The notes beneath the pieces are model-generated. The model saw nothing but the letters and a program-made list of their open reading frames with translations, did not search any database and had not been told where the DNA came from. Source: Petrolisthes cinctipes (Eukaryota > Arthropoda > Malacostraca > Decapoda > Porcellanidae). From it: 64,000 nucleotides of DNA. Location of the stretch: the NCBI GenBank assembly GCA_033782935.1, contig JAWQEG010000065.1, forward strand, positions 1,141,001 through 1,205,000. Reading direction: 5' to 3'. The translations under genes and the position numbers were made by a program. Shown here piece by piece: positions 37,821-52,960 of this stretch (positions are counted from its first letter, which is position 1; the number at the start of each line of letters is the position of its first letter).

Positions 37821-39527
37821 GCCTGAATTTTGAAAATACTTTAACACGGAGTAGGCATGTACAGATCGCTTCAGGGACCCCAAAATATCGAATTTTCGGG
37901 TGTTTAGGGCCAGAATTTGAGATATAAACGGGTACAGAAGATGCATGCACATATCGACTTTTGGGCACCTAAAAGATCGATTTTCAGTATGTTTTTGGCC
38001 TGTATTTTGAAAATACTCTAACACGGAGTAGGCATGTACAGATACCTTCTGGGACCTCTAAATATCGAATTTTCGGGTGTTTTGGGACTGAATTTGAGAT
38101 ATCGATTTTTTGGCACCTAAAATGTCGATTTTTAGCATGTTTTTAGCCTATATTTTGAAAATATTCTAGCACTGTGTAGGCATGTACAGATTGCTTCTGG
38201 GACTCCAAAATATTGAATTTTCGGGTGTTTTGAGCCTGTATTTGAGATATAAACGGGTACAGAAGATACATGCACATATTGACTTTGGGCATCTAAAATA
38301 TCGATTTTCAGCATGTTTTGGGCCTGTATTTTGAAAATACTCTAACAATGAGTAGGCATGTACAGATTGCTTCTGGGACCCCAAAATATTGAATTTTCGG
38401 GTGTTTTGAGCCTGAATTTGAGATATAAACGGGTACTGAAGATGCATGCACATATCGACTTTTGTGCACCTAAAAGATCGATTTTCAGTATGTTTTGAGC
38501 ATGTATTTTGAAAATACTCTAACACGGAGTAGGCATGTACAGATCGCTTCTGGGACCCCTAAATATCGAATTTTCGGGTGTTTTGGGACTGAATTTGGGA
38601 TATCGACTTTTTGGCACCTAAAAGATCGATTTTTAGCATGTTTTTAGCCTATATTTTGAAAATATTCTAGCACTGAGTAGGCATGTACAGATTGCTTCTG
38701 GGACCCCAAAGTATTGAATTTTCGGGTGTTTTGAGCCTTAATTTGAGATATAAACGGGTACAGAAGATACATGCACATATTGACTTTGGGCACCAAAAAT
38801 ATCGATTTTCAGCATGTTTTGGGCCTGAATTTTGAAAATACTTTAACACGGAGTAGGCATGTACAGATCGCTTCAGGGACCCCAAAATATCGAATTTTCG
38901 GGTGTTTAGGGCCAGAAATTGAGATATAAACGGGTACAAAAGATACATGCACATATCGACTTTTGGGCACCTAAAAGATCGATTTTCAGTATTTTTTTGG
39001 CCTGTATTCTGAAAATACTCTAACACGGAGAAGGCATGTACAGATACCTTCTGGGACCTCTAAATATCGAATTTTCGGGTGTTTTGGGACTGAATTTGTG
39101 ATATCGATTTTTTGGCACCTAAAATGTCGATTTTTAGCATGTTTTAAGCCTATATTTTGAAAATATTCTAGCACTGTGTAGGCATGTACAGATTGCTTCT
39201 GGGACCCCAAAATATTGAATTTTCGGGTGTTTTGAGCATGAATTTGAGATATAAACGGGTACAGAAGATACATGCACATATTGACTTTGGGCACCAAAAA
39301 TATCGATTTTCAGCATGTTTTGGGCCTGAATATTGAAAATACTTTAACACGGAGTAGGCATGTACAGATCGCTTCAGGGACCCCAAAATATCGAATTTTC
39401 GGGTGTTTAGGGCCAGAATTTGAGATATAAACGGGTACAGAAGATGCATGCACATATCGACTTTTGGGCACCTAAAAGATCGATTTTCAGTATGTTTTTG
39501 GCCTGTATTTTGAAAATACTCTAACAC
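37483..39527 (+). repeat. 1503-bp direct duplication (three trimers)
   Basis: Units at 37483-37794 and 37665-38024 recur at 38986-39297 and 39168-39527, offset 1503 bp, exactly three 501-bp trimers. Shared rare forms are aattgagatat with gggtacaaaagatac, agtattttttt, gtattctgaaaatac, cggagaaggcatg, gcatgttttaagcc and gagcatgaatttg. The later unit recurs once more at 45109-45420 inside the large duplication. Confidence 0.83.
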
Positions 39528-39853
39528 GGAGTAGGCATGTACAGATACCTTCTGGGACCTCTAAATATCGAATTTTCGGGTGTTTTGGGACTGAATTTGA
39601 GATATCGATTTTTTGGCACCTAAAATGTCGATTTTTAGCATGTTTTTAGCCTATATTTTGAAAATATTCTAGCACTGTGTAGGCATGTACAGATTGCTTC
39701 TGGGACCCCAAAATATTGAATTTTCGGGTGTTTTGAGCCTGAATTTGAGATATAAACGGGTACTGAAGATGCATGCACATATCGACTTTTGTGCACCTAA
39801 AAGATCGATTTTCAGTATGTTTTGAGCATGTATTTTGAAAATACTCTAACACG

Positions 39854-42800
39854 GAGTAGGCATGTACAGATCGCTTCTGGGACCCCTAAATATCGAATTT
39901 TCGGGTGTTTTGGGACTGAATTTGGGATATCGACTTTTTGGCACCTAAAAGATCGATTTTTAGCATGTTTTTAGCCTATATTTTGAAAATATTCTAGCAC
40001 TGAGTAGGCATGTACAGATTGCTTCTGGGACCCCAAAGTATTGAATTTTCGGGTGTTTTGAGCCTTAATTTGAGATATAAACGGGTACAGAAGATACATG
40101 CACATATTGACTTTGGGCACCAAAAATATCGATTTTCAGCATGTTTTGGGCCTGAATTTTGAAAATACTTTAACACGGAGTAGGCATGTACAGATCGCTT
40201 CAGGGACCCCAAAATATCGAATTTTCGGGTGTTTAGGGCCAGAATTTGAGATATAAACGGGTACAGAAGATGCATGCACATATCGACTTTTGGGCACCTA
40301 AAAGATCGATTTTCAGTATGTTTTTGGCCTGTATTTTGAAAATACTCTAACACGGAGTAGGCATGTACAGATACCTTCTGGGACCTCTAAATATCGAATT
40401 TTCGGGTGTTTTGGGACTGAATTTGAGATATCGATTTTTTGGCACCTAAAATGTCGATTTTTAGCATGTTTTTAGCCTATATTTTGAAAATATTCTAGCA
40501 CTGTGTAGGCATGTACAGATTGCTTCTGGGACTCCAAAATATTGAATTTTCGGGTGTTTTGAGCCTGTATTTGAGATATAAACGGGTACAGAAGATACAT
40601 GCACATATTGACTTTGGGCATCTAAAATATCGATTTTCAGCATGTTTTGGGCCTGTATTTTGAAAATACTCTAACACTGAGTAGGCATGTACAGATTGCT
40701 TCTGGGACCCCAAAATATTGAATTTTCGGGTGTTTTGAGCCTGAATTTGAGATATAAACGGGTACTGAAGATGCATGCACATATCGACTTTTGTGCACCT
40801 AAAAGATCGATTTTCAGTATGTTTTGAGCATGTATTTTGAAAATACTCTAACACGGAGTAGGCATGTACAGATCGCTTCTGGGACCCCTAAATATCGAAT
40901 TTTCGCGTGTTTTGGGACAGAATTTGAGATATCGACTTTTTGGCACCTAAAAGATCGATTTTTAGCATGTTTTTAGCCTACATTTTGAAAATATTCTAGC
41001 ACTGAGTAGGCATGTACAGATTGCTTCTGGGACCCCAAAATATTGAATTTTCGGGTGCTTTGAGCCTGAATTTGAGATATAAACGGGTACAGAAGTTACA
41101 TGCACATATTGACTTTGGGCACCAAAAATATCGATTTTCAGCATGTTTTGGGCCTGAATTTTGAAAATACTCTAACACGGAGTAGGCATGTACAGATCGC
41201 TTCTGGGACCCCAAAATATCGAATTTTCGGGTGTTTAGGGCCAGAATTTGAGATATAAACGGGTACTGAAGATGCATGCACATATCGACTTTTGTTCACC
41301 TAAAAGATCGATTTTCAGTATGTTTTGAGCATGTATTTTGAAAATACTCTAACACGGAATAGGCATGTACAGATCGCTTCTGGGACCCCTAAATATCGAA
41401 TTTTCGGGTGTTTTGGGACTGAATTTGAGATATCGACTTTTTGGCACCTAAAAGAACGATTTTTAGCATGTTTTTAGCCTATATTTTGAAAATATTCTAG
41501 CACTGTACAGATTGCTTCTGGGACCCCAAAATATTGAATTTTCGGGTGTTTTGAGCCTGAATTCGAGATATAAACGGGTACAGAAGATACATGCACATAT
41601 TGACTTTGGGCACCAAAAATATCGATTTTCAGCATGTTTTGGGCCTGTATTTTGAAAATACTCTAACACGGAGTAGGCATGTACAGATCGCTTCTGGGAC
41701 ACCAAAATATCGAATTTTCGGGTGTTTAGGGCCAGAATTTGAGATATAAACGGGTACTGAAGATGCATGCACATATCGACTTTTGTGCACCTAAAAGATC
41801 GATTTTCAGTATGTTTTGAGCATGTATTTTGAAAATACTCTAACACGGAGTAGGCATGTTCAGATCGCTTCTGGGACCCATAAATATCGAATTTTCGGGT
41901 GTTTTGGGACTGAATTTGAGATATCGACTTTTTGGCACCTAATATATCGATTTTTAGCATGTTTTTAGCCTATATTTTGAAAATATTCTAGCACTGAGTA
42001 GGCATGTACAGATTGCTTCTGGGACCCCAAAATATTGAATTTTCGGGTGTTTTGAGCCTGAATTTGAGATATAAACGGGTACAGAAGATACATTCACATA
42101 TTGACTTTGGGCACCAAAAATATCGATTTTCAGCATGTTTTGGGCCTGAATTTTGAAAATACTCTAACACTGAGTAGGCATGTACAGATCGCTTCTGGGA
42201 CCCGCAAATATCGAATTTTCGGGTGTTTAGGGCCAGAATTTGAGATATAAACGGGTACAGAAGATGCATGCACATATCGACTTTTGGGCACCTAAAAGAT
42301 CGATTTTCAGTATGTTTTTGGCCTGTATTTTGAAAATACTCTAACACGGAGTAGGCATGTACAGATACCTTCTGGGACCTCTAAATATCGAATTTTCGGG
42401 TGTTTTGGGACTGAATTTGAGATATCGATTTTTTGGCACCTAAAATGTCGATGTTTAGCATGTTTTTAGCCTATATTTTGAAAATATTCTAGCACTGTGT
42501 AGGCATGTACAGATTGCTTCTGGGACCCCAAAATATTGAATTTTCGGGTGTTTTGAGCCTGAATTTGAGATATAAACGGGTACAGAAGATACATGCACAT
42601 ATTGACTTTGGGCATCTAAAATATCGATTTTCAGCATGTTTTGGGCCTGTATTTTGAAAATACTCTAACACTGAGTAGGCATGTACAGATTGCTTCTGGG
42701 ACCCCAAAATATTGAATTTTCGGGTGTTTTGAGCCTGAATTTGAGATATAAACGGGTACTGAAGATGCATGCACATATCGACTTTTGTGCTCCTAAAATA

Positions 42801-45446
42801 TCGATTTTCAGTATGTTTTGAGCATGTATTTTGAAAATACTCTAACACGGAGTAGGCATGTACAGATCGCTTTTGGGACCCCTAAATATCGAATTTTCGG
42901 GTGTTTTGGTACTGAATTTGAGATATCGACTTTTTGGCACCTAAAAGATCGATTTTTAGCATGTTTTTAGCCTTTATTTTGAAAATATTCTAGCACTGTA
43001 CAGATTGCTTCTGGGACCCCAAAATATTGAATTTTCGGGTGTTTTGAGCCTGAATTTGAGATATAAACGGGTACAGAAGATACATGCACATATTGACTTT
43101 GGGCACCAAAAATATCGATTTTCAGCATGTTTTGGGCCTGAATTTTGAAAATACTCTAACACGGAGTAGGCTTGTACAGATCGCTTCTGGGACCCCAAAA
43201 TATCGAATTTTCGGGTGTTTAGGGCCAGAATTTGAGATATAAACGGGTACAGAAGATGCATGCACATATCGACTTTTTTGCACCTAAAAGATCGATTTTC
43301 AGTATGTTTTTGGCCTGTATTTTGAAAATACTCTAACACGGAGTAGGCATGTACAGATACCTTCTGGGACCTCTAAATATCGGATTTTCGGGTGTTTTGG
43401 GACTGAATTTGAGATATCGATTTTTTGGCACCTAAAATGTCGATTTTTAGCATGTTTTTTAGCCTATATTTTGAAAATATTCTAGCACTGTGTAGGCATG
43501 TACAGATTGCTTCTGGGACCCCAAAATATTGAATTTTCGGGTGTTTTGAGCCTGAATTTGAGATATAAACGGGTACTGAAGATGCATGCACATATCGACT
43601 TTTGTGCACCTAAAAGATCGATTTTCAGTATGTTTTGAGCATGTATTTTGAAAATACTCTAACACGGAGTAGGCATGTACAGATCGCTTCTGGGACCCCT
43701 AAATATCGAATTTTCGGGTGTTTTGGGACTGAATTTGAGATATCGACTTTTGTGCACCTAAAAGATCGATTTTTAGCATGTTTTTAGCCTATATTTTGAA
43801 AATATTCTAGCACTGTACAGATTGCTTCTGGGACCCCAAAATATTGAATTTTCGGGTGTTTTGAGCCTGAATTTGAGATATAAACGGGTACAGAAGATAC
43901 ATGCACATATCGACTTTTGGGCACCTAAAAGATCGATTTTCAGTATGTTTTTGGCCTGTATTTTGAAAATACTCTAACACGGAGTAGGCATGTACAGATA
44001 CCTTCTGGGACCTCTAAATATCGAATTTTCGGGTGTTTTGGTACTGAATTTGAGATATCGACTTTTTGGCACCTAAAAGATCGATTTTTAGCATGTTTTT
44101 AGCCTATATTTTGAAAATATTCTAGCACTGTACAGATTGCTTCTGGGACCCCAAAATATTGAATTTTCGGGTGTTTTGAGCCTGAATTTGATATATAAAC
44201 GGGTACAGAAGATACATGCACATATTGACTTTGGGCACCAAAAATATCGATTTTTAGCATGTTTTGGGCCTGAATTTTGAAAATACTCTAACACGGAGTA
44301 GGCATGTACAGATCGCTTCTGGGACCCGCTAATATCGAATTTTCGGGTGTTTAGGGCCAGAATTTGAGATATAAACGGGTACAGAAGATGCATGCACATA
44401 TCGACTTTTGGGCACCTAAAAGATCGATTTTCAGTATGTTTTTGGCCTGTATTTTGAAAATACTCTAACACGGAGTAGGCATGTACAGATACCTTCTGGG
44501 ACCTCTAAATATCGAATTTTCGGGTGTTTTGGGACTGAATTTGAGATATCGATTTTTTGGCACCTAAAATGTCGATTTTTAGCATGTTTTTAGCCTATAT
44601 TTTGAAAATATTCTAGCACTGTGTAGGCATGTACAGATTGCTTCTGGGACCCCAAAATATTGAATTTTCGGGTGTTTTGAGCCTGAATTTGAGATATAAA
44701 CGGGTACAGAAGATACATGCACATATTGACTTTGGGCACCAAAAATATCGATTTTCAGCATGTTTTGGGCCTGAATTTTGAAAATACTCTAACACGGAGT
44801 AGGCATGTACAGATCGCTTCTGGGACCCCAAAATATCGAATTTTCGGGTGTTTAGGGCCAGAATTTGAGATATAAACGGGTACTGAAGATGCATGCACAT
44901 ATCGACTTTTGTGCTCCTAAAAGATCGATTTTCAGTATGTTTTGAGCATGTATTTTCAAAATACTCTAACACGGAGTAGGCATGTACAGATCGCTTCTAG
45001 GACCCCTAAATATCGAATTTTCGGGTGTTTAGGGCCAGAAATTGAGATATAAACGGGTACAAAAGATACATGCACATATCGACTTTTGGGCACCTAAAAG
45101 ATCGATTTTCAGTATTTTTTTGGCCTGTATTCTGAAAATACTCTAACACGGAGAAGGCATGTACAGATACCTTCTGGGACCTCTAAATATCGAATTTTCG
45201 GGTGTTTTGGGACTGAATTTGTGATATCGATTTTTTGGCACCTAAAATGTCGATTTTTAGCATGTTTTAAGCCTATATTTTGAAAATATTCTAGCACTGT
45301 GTAGGCATGTACAGATTGCTTCTGGGACCCCAAAATATTGAATTTTCGGGTGTTTTGAGCATGAATTTGAGATATAAACGGGTACAGAAGATACATGCAC
45401 ATATTGACTTTGGGCACCAAAAATATCGATTTTCAGCATGTTTTGG
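39854..45446 (+). repeat. Right copy of the large segmental duplication (partner about 30050-37820)
   Basis: This is the second copy of the block described at 30.05-37.8 kb, about 5.6 kb against 7.8 kb. The difference of 2178 bp equals 2496 - 314 - 4, exactly the sum of the three indels that explain the changing offsets. It retains the intact gagtaggcatgtac near 41180, where the other copy has a 4-bp deletion. Private changes include tttcgcgtg near 40904, gaagttacatg near 41095, cctaatatatcg near 41940 and tacattcacat near 42091. Similarity fades beyond about 45446, where ctctaacacgg and gcttatggg replace ctttaacacgg and gcttcaggg. Confidence 0.82.
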
Positions 45447-48294
45447 GCCTGAATTTTGAAAATACTCTAACACGGAGTAGGCATGTACAGATCGCTTATG
45501 GGACCCCAAAATATCGAATTTTCGGGTGTTTAGGGCTAGAATTTGAGATATAAACGGGTACAGAAGATGCATGCACATATCGACTTTTGGGCACCTAAAA
45601 GATCGATTTTCAGTATGTTTTTGGCCTGTATTTTGAAAATACTCTAACACGGAGTAGGCATGTACAGATACCTTCTGGGACCTCTAAATATCGAATTTTC
45701 GGGTGTTTTAGGACTGAATTTGAGATATCGATTTTTTGGCACCTAAAAAGTCGATTTTTAGCATGTTTTTAGCCTATATTTTGAAAATATTCTAGCACTG
45801 TGTAGGCATGTACAGATTGCTTCTGGGACCCCAAAATATTGAATTTTCGGGTGTTTTGAGCCTGAATTTGAGATATAAACGGGTACAGAAGATACATGCA
45901 CATATTGACTTTGGGCATCTAAAATATCGATTTTAAGCATGTTTTGGGCCTGTATTTTGAAAATACTCTAACACTGAGTAGGCATGTACAGATTGCTTCT
46001 GGGACCCCAAAATATTGAATTTTCGGGTGTTTTGAGCCTGAATTTGAGATATAAACGGGTACTGAAGATGCATGCACATATCGACTTTTGTGCACCTAAA
46101 AGATCGATTTTCAGTATGTTTTGAGCATGTATTTTGAAAATACTCTAACACGGAGTAGGCATGTACAGATCGCTTCTGGGACCCCTAAATATCGAATTTT
46201 CGGGTGTTTTGGGACTGAATTTGAGATATCGACTTTTTGGCACCTAAAAGATCGATTTTTAGCATGTTTTTAGCCTATATTTTGAAAATATTCTAGCACT
46301 GTACAGATTGCTTCTGGGACCCCAAAATATTGAATTTTCGGGTGTTTTGAGCCTGAATTTGAGATATAAACGGGTACAGAAGATACATGCACATATTGAC
46401 TTTGGGCACCAAAAATATCGATTTTCAGCATGTTTTGGGCCTGCATTATGAAAATACTCTAACACGGAGTAGGCATGTACAGATCGCTTCTGGGACCCGC
46501 AAATATCGAATTTTCGGGTGTTTAGGGCTAGAATATGAGATATAAACGGGTACAGAAGATGCATGCACATATCGACTTTTGGGCACCTAAAAGATCGATT
46601 TTCAGTATGTTTTTGGCCTGTATTTTGAAAATACTCTAACACGGAGTAGGCATGTACAGATACCTTCTGGGACCTCTAAATATCGAATTTTCGGGTGTTT
46701 TGGGACTGAATTTGAGATATCGACTTTTTGGCACCTAAAAGATCGATTTTTAGCATGTTTTTAGCCTATATTTTGAAAATATTCTAGCACTGTGTAGGCA
46801 TGTACAGATTGCTTCTGGGACCCCAAAATATTGAATTTTCGGGTGTTTTGAGCCTGAATTTGAGATATAAACGGGTACAGAAGATACATGCACATATTGA
46901 CTTTGGGCACCAAAAATATCGATTTTCAGCATGTTTTGGGCCTGAATTTTGAAAATACTCTAACACGGAGTAGGCATGTACAGATCGCTTCTGGGACCCG
47001 CTAATATCGAATTTTCGGGTGTTTAGGGCTAGAATTTGAGATATAAACGGGTACAGAAGATGCATGCACATATCGAATTTTGGGCACCTAAAAGATCGAT
47101 TTTCAGTATGTTTTTGGCCTGTATTTTGAAAATACTCTAACACGGAGTAGGCATGTACAGATACCTTCTGGGACCTCTAAATATCGAATTTTCGGGTGTT
47201 TTGGGACTGAATTTAAGATATCGATTTTTTGGCACCTAAAATGTCGATGTTTAGCATGTTTTTAGCCTATATTTTGAAAATATTCTAGCACTGTGTAGGC
47301 ATGTACAGATTGCTTCTGGGACCCCAAAATATTGAATTTTCGGGTGTTTTGAGCCTGAATTTGAGATATAAACGGGTACAGAAGATACATGCACATATTG
47401 ACTTTGGGCATCTAAAATATCGATTTTCAGCATGTTTTGGGCCTCTATTTTGAAAATACTCTAACACTGAGTAGGCATGTACAGATTGCTTCTGGGACCC
47501 CAAAATATTGAATTTTCGGGTGTTTTGAGCCTGAATTTGAGATATAAACGGGTACAGAAGATACATGCACATATTAACTTTGGGCACCAAAAATATCGAG
47601 TTTCAGCATGTTTTTAGCCTATATTTTGAAAATATTCTAGCACTGTGTAGGCATGTACAGATTGCTTCTGGGACCCCAAAATATTGAATTTTCGGGTGTT
47701 TTGAGCCTGAATTTGAGATATAAACGGGTACAGAAGATACATGCACATATTGACTTTGGGCATCTAAAATATCGATTTTCAGCATGTTTTGGGCCTGTAT
47801 TTTGAAAATACTCTAACACGGAGTAGGCATGTACAGATCGCTTCTGGGACCCCTAAATATCGAATTTTCGGGTGTTTTGGGACTGAATTTGAGATATCGA
47901 TTTTTTGGCACCTAAAATGTCGATTTTTAGCATGTTTTTAGCCTATATTTTGAAAATATTCTAGCACTGTGTAGGCATGTACAGATTGCTTCTGGGACCC
48001 CAAAATATTGAATTTTCGGGTGTTTTGAGCCTGAATTTGATATATAAACGGGTACAGAAGATACATGCACATATTGACTTTGGGCATCTAAAAGTATCGA
48101 TTTTCAGCATGTTTTGGGCCTGTATTTTGAAAATACTCTAACACTGAGTAGGCATGTACAGATTGCTTCTGGGACCCCAAAATATTGAATTTTCGGGTGT
48201 TTTGGGACTGAATTTGAGATATCGACTTTTTGGCACCTAAAAGATCGATTTTTAGCATGTTTTTAGCCTATATTTTGAAAATTTTCTAGCACTG
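45447..48294 (+). repeat. Trimer, dimer and irregular units
   Basis: This is ordinary array between the large duplication and the super-repeat block. It holds intact trimers near 45.8-47.4 kb. Two irregular joins follow. At about 47.6 kb an A2-type tcgagtttcagcatg is fused to a C-type gtttttagcctatatt, skipping material. At about 48.19 kb an A/B front half (atattgaattttcggg) is fused to a C rear half (tgttttgggactg), making a short hybrid. Such joins between different phases of related monomers are expected from out-of-register recombination. Confidence 0.78.
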
Positions 48295-50465
48295 TACAGA
48301 TTGCTTCTGGAACCCCAAAATATTGAATTTTCGGGTGTTTTGAGCCTGAATTTGAGATATAAACGGGTACTGAAGATGCATGCACATATCGACTTTTGTG
48401 CACCTAAAAGATCGATTTTCGGTATGTTTTGAGCATGTATTTTGAAAATACTCTAACACGGAGTAGGCATGTACAGATTGCTTCTGGGACCCCTAACTAT
48501 CGAATTTTCGGGTGTTTTGGGACTGAATTTGATATATCGACTTTTTGGCACCTAAAAGATCGATTTTTAGCATGTTTTTAGCCTATATTTTGAAAATATT
48601 CTAGCACTGAGTAGGCATGTACAGATTGCTTCTGGGACCCCAAAATATTGAATTTTCAGGTGTTTTGAGCCTGAATTTGAGATATAAACGGGTACAGAAG
48701 ATACATGCACATATTGACTTTGGGCATCTAAAATATCGATTTTCAGCATGTTTTGGACCTGTATTTTGAAAATACTCTAACACTGAGTAGGCATGTACAG
48801 ATTGCTTCTGGGACCCCAAAATATTGAATTTTGGGGTGTTTTGAGCCTGAATTTGAGATATAAACGGGTACTGAAGATGCATGCACATATCGACTTTTGT
48901 GCACCTAAAAGATCGATTTTCAGTATGTTTTGAGCATGTATTTTGAAAATACTCTAACACGGAGTAGGCATGTACACATACCTTCTGGGACCTCTAAATA
49001 TCGAATTTTCGGGTGTTTTGGGACTGAATTTGAGATATCGATTTTTTGGCATCTAAAATATAGATTTTAAGCATGTTTTTAGCCTATATTTTGAAAATAC
49101 TCTAGCACTGTGTAGGCATGTACAGATTGCTTCTGGGACCCCAAAATATTGAATTTTCGGGTGTTTTGAGCCAGAATTTGAGATATAAACGGGTACAGAA
49201 GATACATGCACATATCGACTTTTGTGCACCTAAAAGATCGATTTTCAGTATGTTTTGAGCATGTATTTTGAAAATACTCTAACACGGAGTAGACATGTAC
49301 AGATAGCTTCTGGGACCCCAAAATATTGAATTTTCGGGTGTTTTGAGCCTGAATTTGAGATATAAACGGGTACAGAAGATACATGCACATATTGACTTTG
49401 GGCATCTAAAATATCGATTTTCAGCATGTTTTGGACCTGTATTTTGAAAATACTCTAACACTGAGTAGGCATGTACAGATTGCTTCTGGGACCTCTAAAT
49501 ATTGAATTTTGGAGTGTTTTGAGCCTGAATTTGAGATATAAACGGGTACAGAAGATACATGCACATATCGACTTTTGTGCACCTAAAAGATCGATTTTCA
49601 GTATGTTTTGAGCATGTATTTTGAAAATACTCTAACACGGAGTAGGCATGTACAGATCGCTTCTGGGACCCCTAAATATCGAATTTTCGGGTGTTTTGGG
49701 ACTGAATTTGAGATATCGACTTTTTGGCACCTAAAAGATCGATTTTTAGAATGTTTTTAGCCTATATTTTGAAAATATTCTAGCACTGAGTAGGCATGTA
49801 CAGATTGCTTCTGGGACCCCAAAATATTGAATTTTCGGGTGTTTTGAGCCTGAATTTGAGATATAAACGGGTACAGAAGATACATGCACATATTGACTTT
49901 GGGCACCAAAAATATCGATTTTAAGCATGTTTTGGGCCTGAATTTTGAAAATACTCTAACACGGAGTAGGCATGTACAGATCGCTTCTGGGACCCCAAAA
50001 TATCGAATTTTCGGGTGTTTAAGGCCAGAATTTGAGATATAAACGGGTAAAGAAGATGCATGCACATATCGACTTTTGGGCACCTAAAAGATCGATTTTC
50101 AGTATGTTTTTGGCCTGTATTTTGAAAATACTCTAACACGGAGTAGGCATGTACAGATACCTTCTGGGACCTCTAAATATTGTATTTTCGGGTGTTTTGA
50201 GCCAGAATTTGAGATATAAACGGGTACAGACGATGCATGCACATATCGACTTTTTTGCACCTAAAAGATCGATTTTCAGTATGTTTTTGGCCTGTATTTT
50301 GAAAATACTCTAACACGGAGTAGGCATGTACAGATCGCTTTTGGGACCCCTAAATATCGAATTTTCGGGTGTTTTGGGACTGAATTTGAGATATCGACTT
50401 TTTGGCACCTAAAAGATCGATTTTAGCATGTTTTTAGCCTATATTTTGAAAAATTTCTAGCACTG
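48295..50465 (+). repeat. Super-repeat copy 1 (2171 bp, 13 monomers)
   Basis: The copy begins just after a 10-bp-deleted join (gcactg/tacag). It opens with a unit carrying ctggaacccc, then cgattttcggtatg, a C monomer with acccctaactatcg and gatatatcg, and later tgaattttggggtg and atctaaaatatagatttt. The same order occurs in the next two copies at offsets 2171 and 4666. It is 324 bp shorter than copy 2, equal to one C plus one A monomer (148+176). Confidence 0.85.
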
Positions 50466-52960
50466 TACAGATTGCTTCTGGAACCCCAAAATATTGAATT
50501 TTCGGGTGTTTTGAGACTGAATTTGAGATATAAACGGGTACTGAAGATGCATGCACATATCGACTTTTGTGCACCTAAAAGATCGATTTTCGGTATGTTT
50601 TGAGCATGTATTTTGAAAATACTCTAACACGGAGTAGGCATGTACAGATTGCTTCTGGGACCCCTAACTATCGAATTTTCGGGTGTTTTGGGACTGAATT
50701 TGATATATCGAATTTTTGGCACCTAAAAGATCGATTTTTAGCATGTTTTTAGCCTATATTTTGAAAATATTCTAGCACTGAGTAGGCATGTACAGATTGC
50801 TTCTGGGACCCCAAAATATTGAATTTTCGGGTGTTTTGAGCCTAAATTTGAGATATAAACGGGTACAGAAGATACATGCACATATTGACTTTGGGCATCT
50901 AAAATATCGATTTTCAGCATGTTTTGGACCTGTATTTTGAAAATACTCTAACACTGAGTAGGCATGTACAGATTGCTTCTGGGACCCCAAAATATTGAAT
51001 TTTGGGGTGTTTTGAGCCTGAATTTGAGATATAAACGGGTACTGAAGATGCATGCACATATCGACTTTTGTGCACCTAAAAGATCGATTTTCAGTATGTT
51101 TTGAGCATGTATTTTGAAAATACTCTAACACGGAGTAGGCATGTACAGATCGCTTCTGGGACCCCTAAATATCGAATTTTCGGGTGTTTTGGGACTGAAT
51201 TTGAGATATCGATTTTTTGGCACATAAAAGATCGATTTTTAGCATGTTTTTAGCCTATATTTTGAAAATATTCTAGCACTGAGTAGGCATGTACAGATTG
51301 CTTCTGGGACCCCAAAATATTGAATTTTCGGGTGTTTTGAGCCTGAATTTGAGATATAAACGGGTACAGAAGATACATGCACATATTGACTTTGGGCACC
51401 AAAAATATCGATTTTAAGCATGTTTTGGGCCTGAATTTTGAAAATACTCTAACACGGAGTAGGCATGTACAGATCGCTTCTGGGACCCCAAAATATCGAA
51501 TTTTCGGGAGTTTAAGGCTAGAATTTGAGATATAAACGGGTACAGAAGATGCATGCACATATCGACTTTTGGGCACCTAAAAGATCGATTTTCAGTATGT
51601 TTTTGGCCTGTATTTTGAAAATACTCTAACACGGAGTAGGCATGTACAGATACCTTCTGGGACCTCTAAATATCGAATTTTCGGGTGTTTTGGGACTGAA
51701 TTTGAGATATCGATTTTTTGGCATCTAAAATATAGATTTTAAGCATGTTTTTAGCCTATATTTTGAAAATACTCTAGCACTGTGTAGGCATGTACAGATA
51801 GCTTCTGGGACCCCAAAATATTGAATTTTCGGGTGTTTTGAGCCTGAATTTGAGATATAAACGGGTACAGAATATACATGCACATATTGACTTTGGGCAT
51901 CTAAAATATCGATTTTCAGCATGTTTTGGGCCTGTATTTTGAAAATACTCTAACACTGAGTAGGCATGTACAGATTGCTTCTGGGACACCAAAATATTGA
52001 ATTTTGGGGTGTTTTGAGCCTGAATTTGAGATATAAACGGGTACAGAAGATACATGCACATATCGACTTTTGTGCACCTAAAAGATCGATTTTCAGTATG
52101 TTTTGAGCATGTATTTTGAAAATACTCTAACACGGAGTAGGCATGTACAGATCGCTTATGGGACCCCTAAATATCGAATTTTCGGGTGTTTTGGGACTGA
52201 ATTTGAGATATCGACTTTTTGGCACCTAAAAGATCGATTTTTAGCATGTTTTTAGCCTATATTTTGAAAATATTCTAGCACTGAGTAGACATGTACAGAT
52301 TGCTTCTGGGACCCCAAAATATTGAATTTTCGGGTGTTTTGAGCCTGAATTTGAGATATAAACGGGTACAGAAGATACATGCACATATTGACTTTGGGCA
52401 CCAAAAATATCGATTTTAAGCATGTTTTGGGCCTGAATTTTGAAAATACTCTAACACGGAGTAGGCATGTACAGATCGCTTCTGGGACCCCAAAATATCG
52501 AATTTTCGGGTGTTTAAGGCCAGAATTTGAGATATAAACGGGTACAGAAGATGCATGCACATATCGACTTTTGGGCACCTAAAAGATCGATTTTCAGTAT
52601 GTTTTTGTCCTGTATTTTGAAAATACTCTAACACGGAGTAGGCATGTACAGATACCTTCTGGGACCTCTAAATATTGTATTTTCGGGTGTTTTGAGCCAG
52701 AATTTGAGATATAAACGGGTACAGACGATGCATGCACATATCGACTTTTTTGCACCTAAAAGATCGATTTTCAGTATGTTTTTGGCCTGTATTTTGAAAA
52801 TACTCTAACACGGAGTAGGCATGTACAGATCGCTTCTGGGACCCCTAAATATCGAATTTTCGGGTGTTTTGGGACTGAATTTGAGATATCGACTTTTTGG
52901 CACCTAAAAGATCGATTTTAGCATGTTTTTAGCCTATATTTTGAAAAATTTCTAGCACTG
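50466..52960 (+). repeat. Super-repeat copy 2 (2495 bp, 15 monomers)
   Basis: The copy runs from one gcactg/tacag join to the next. Counting landmarks gives A/B (shortened by 10), C, then three A-B-C trimers, then A, B, an extra B-like monomer with tattgtattttcggg and cagacgatgc, and C with gatcgattttagc. Lengths sum to 167+148+3x501+176+177+177+147 = 2495, exactly the observed spacing. This is the cleanest example of a 15-mer HOR in the window. Confidence 0.87.
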
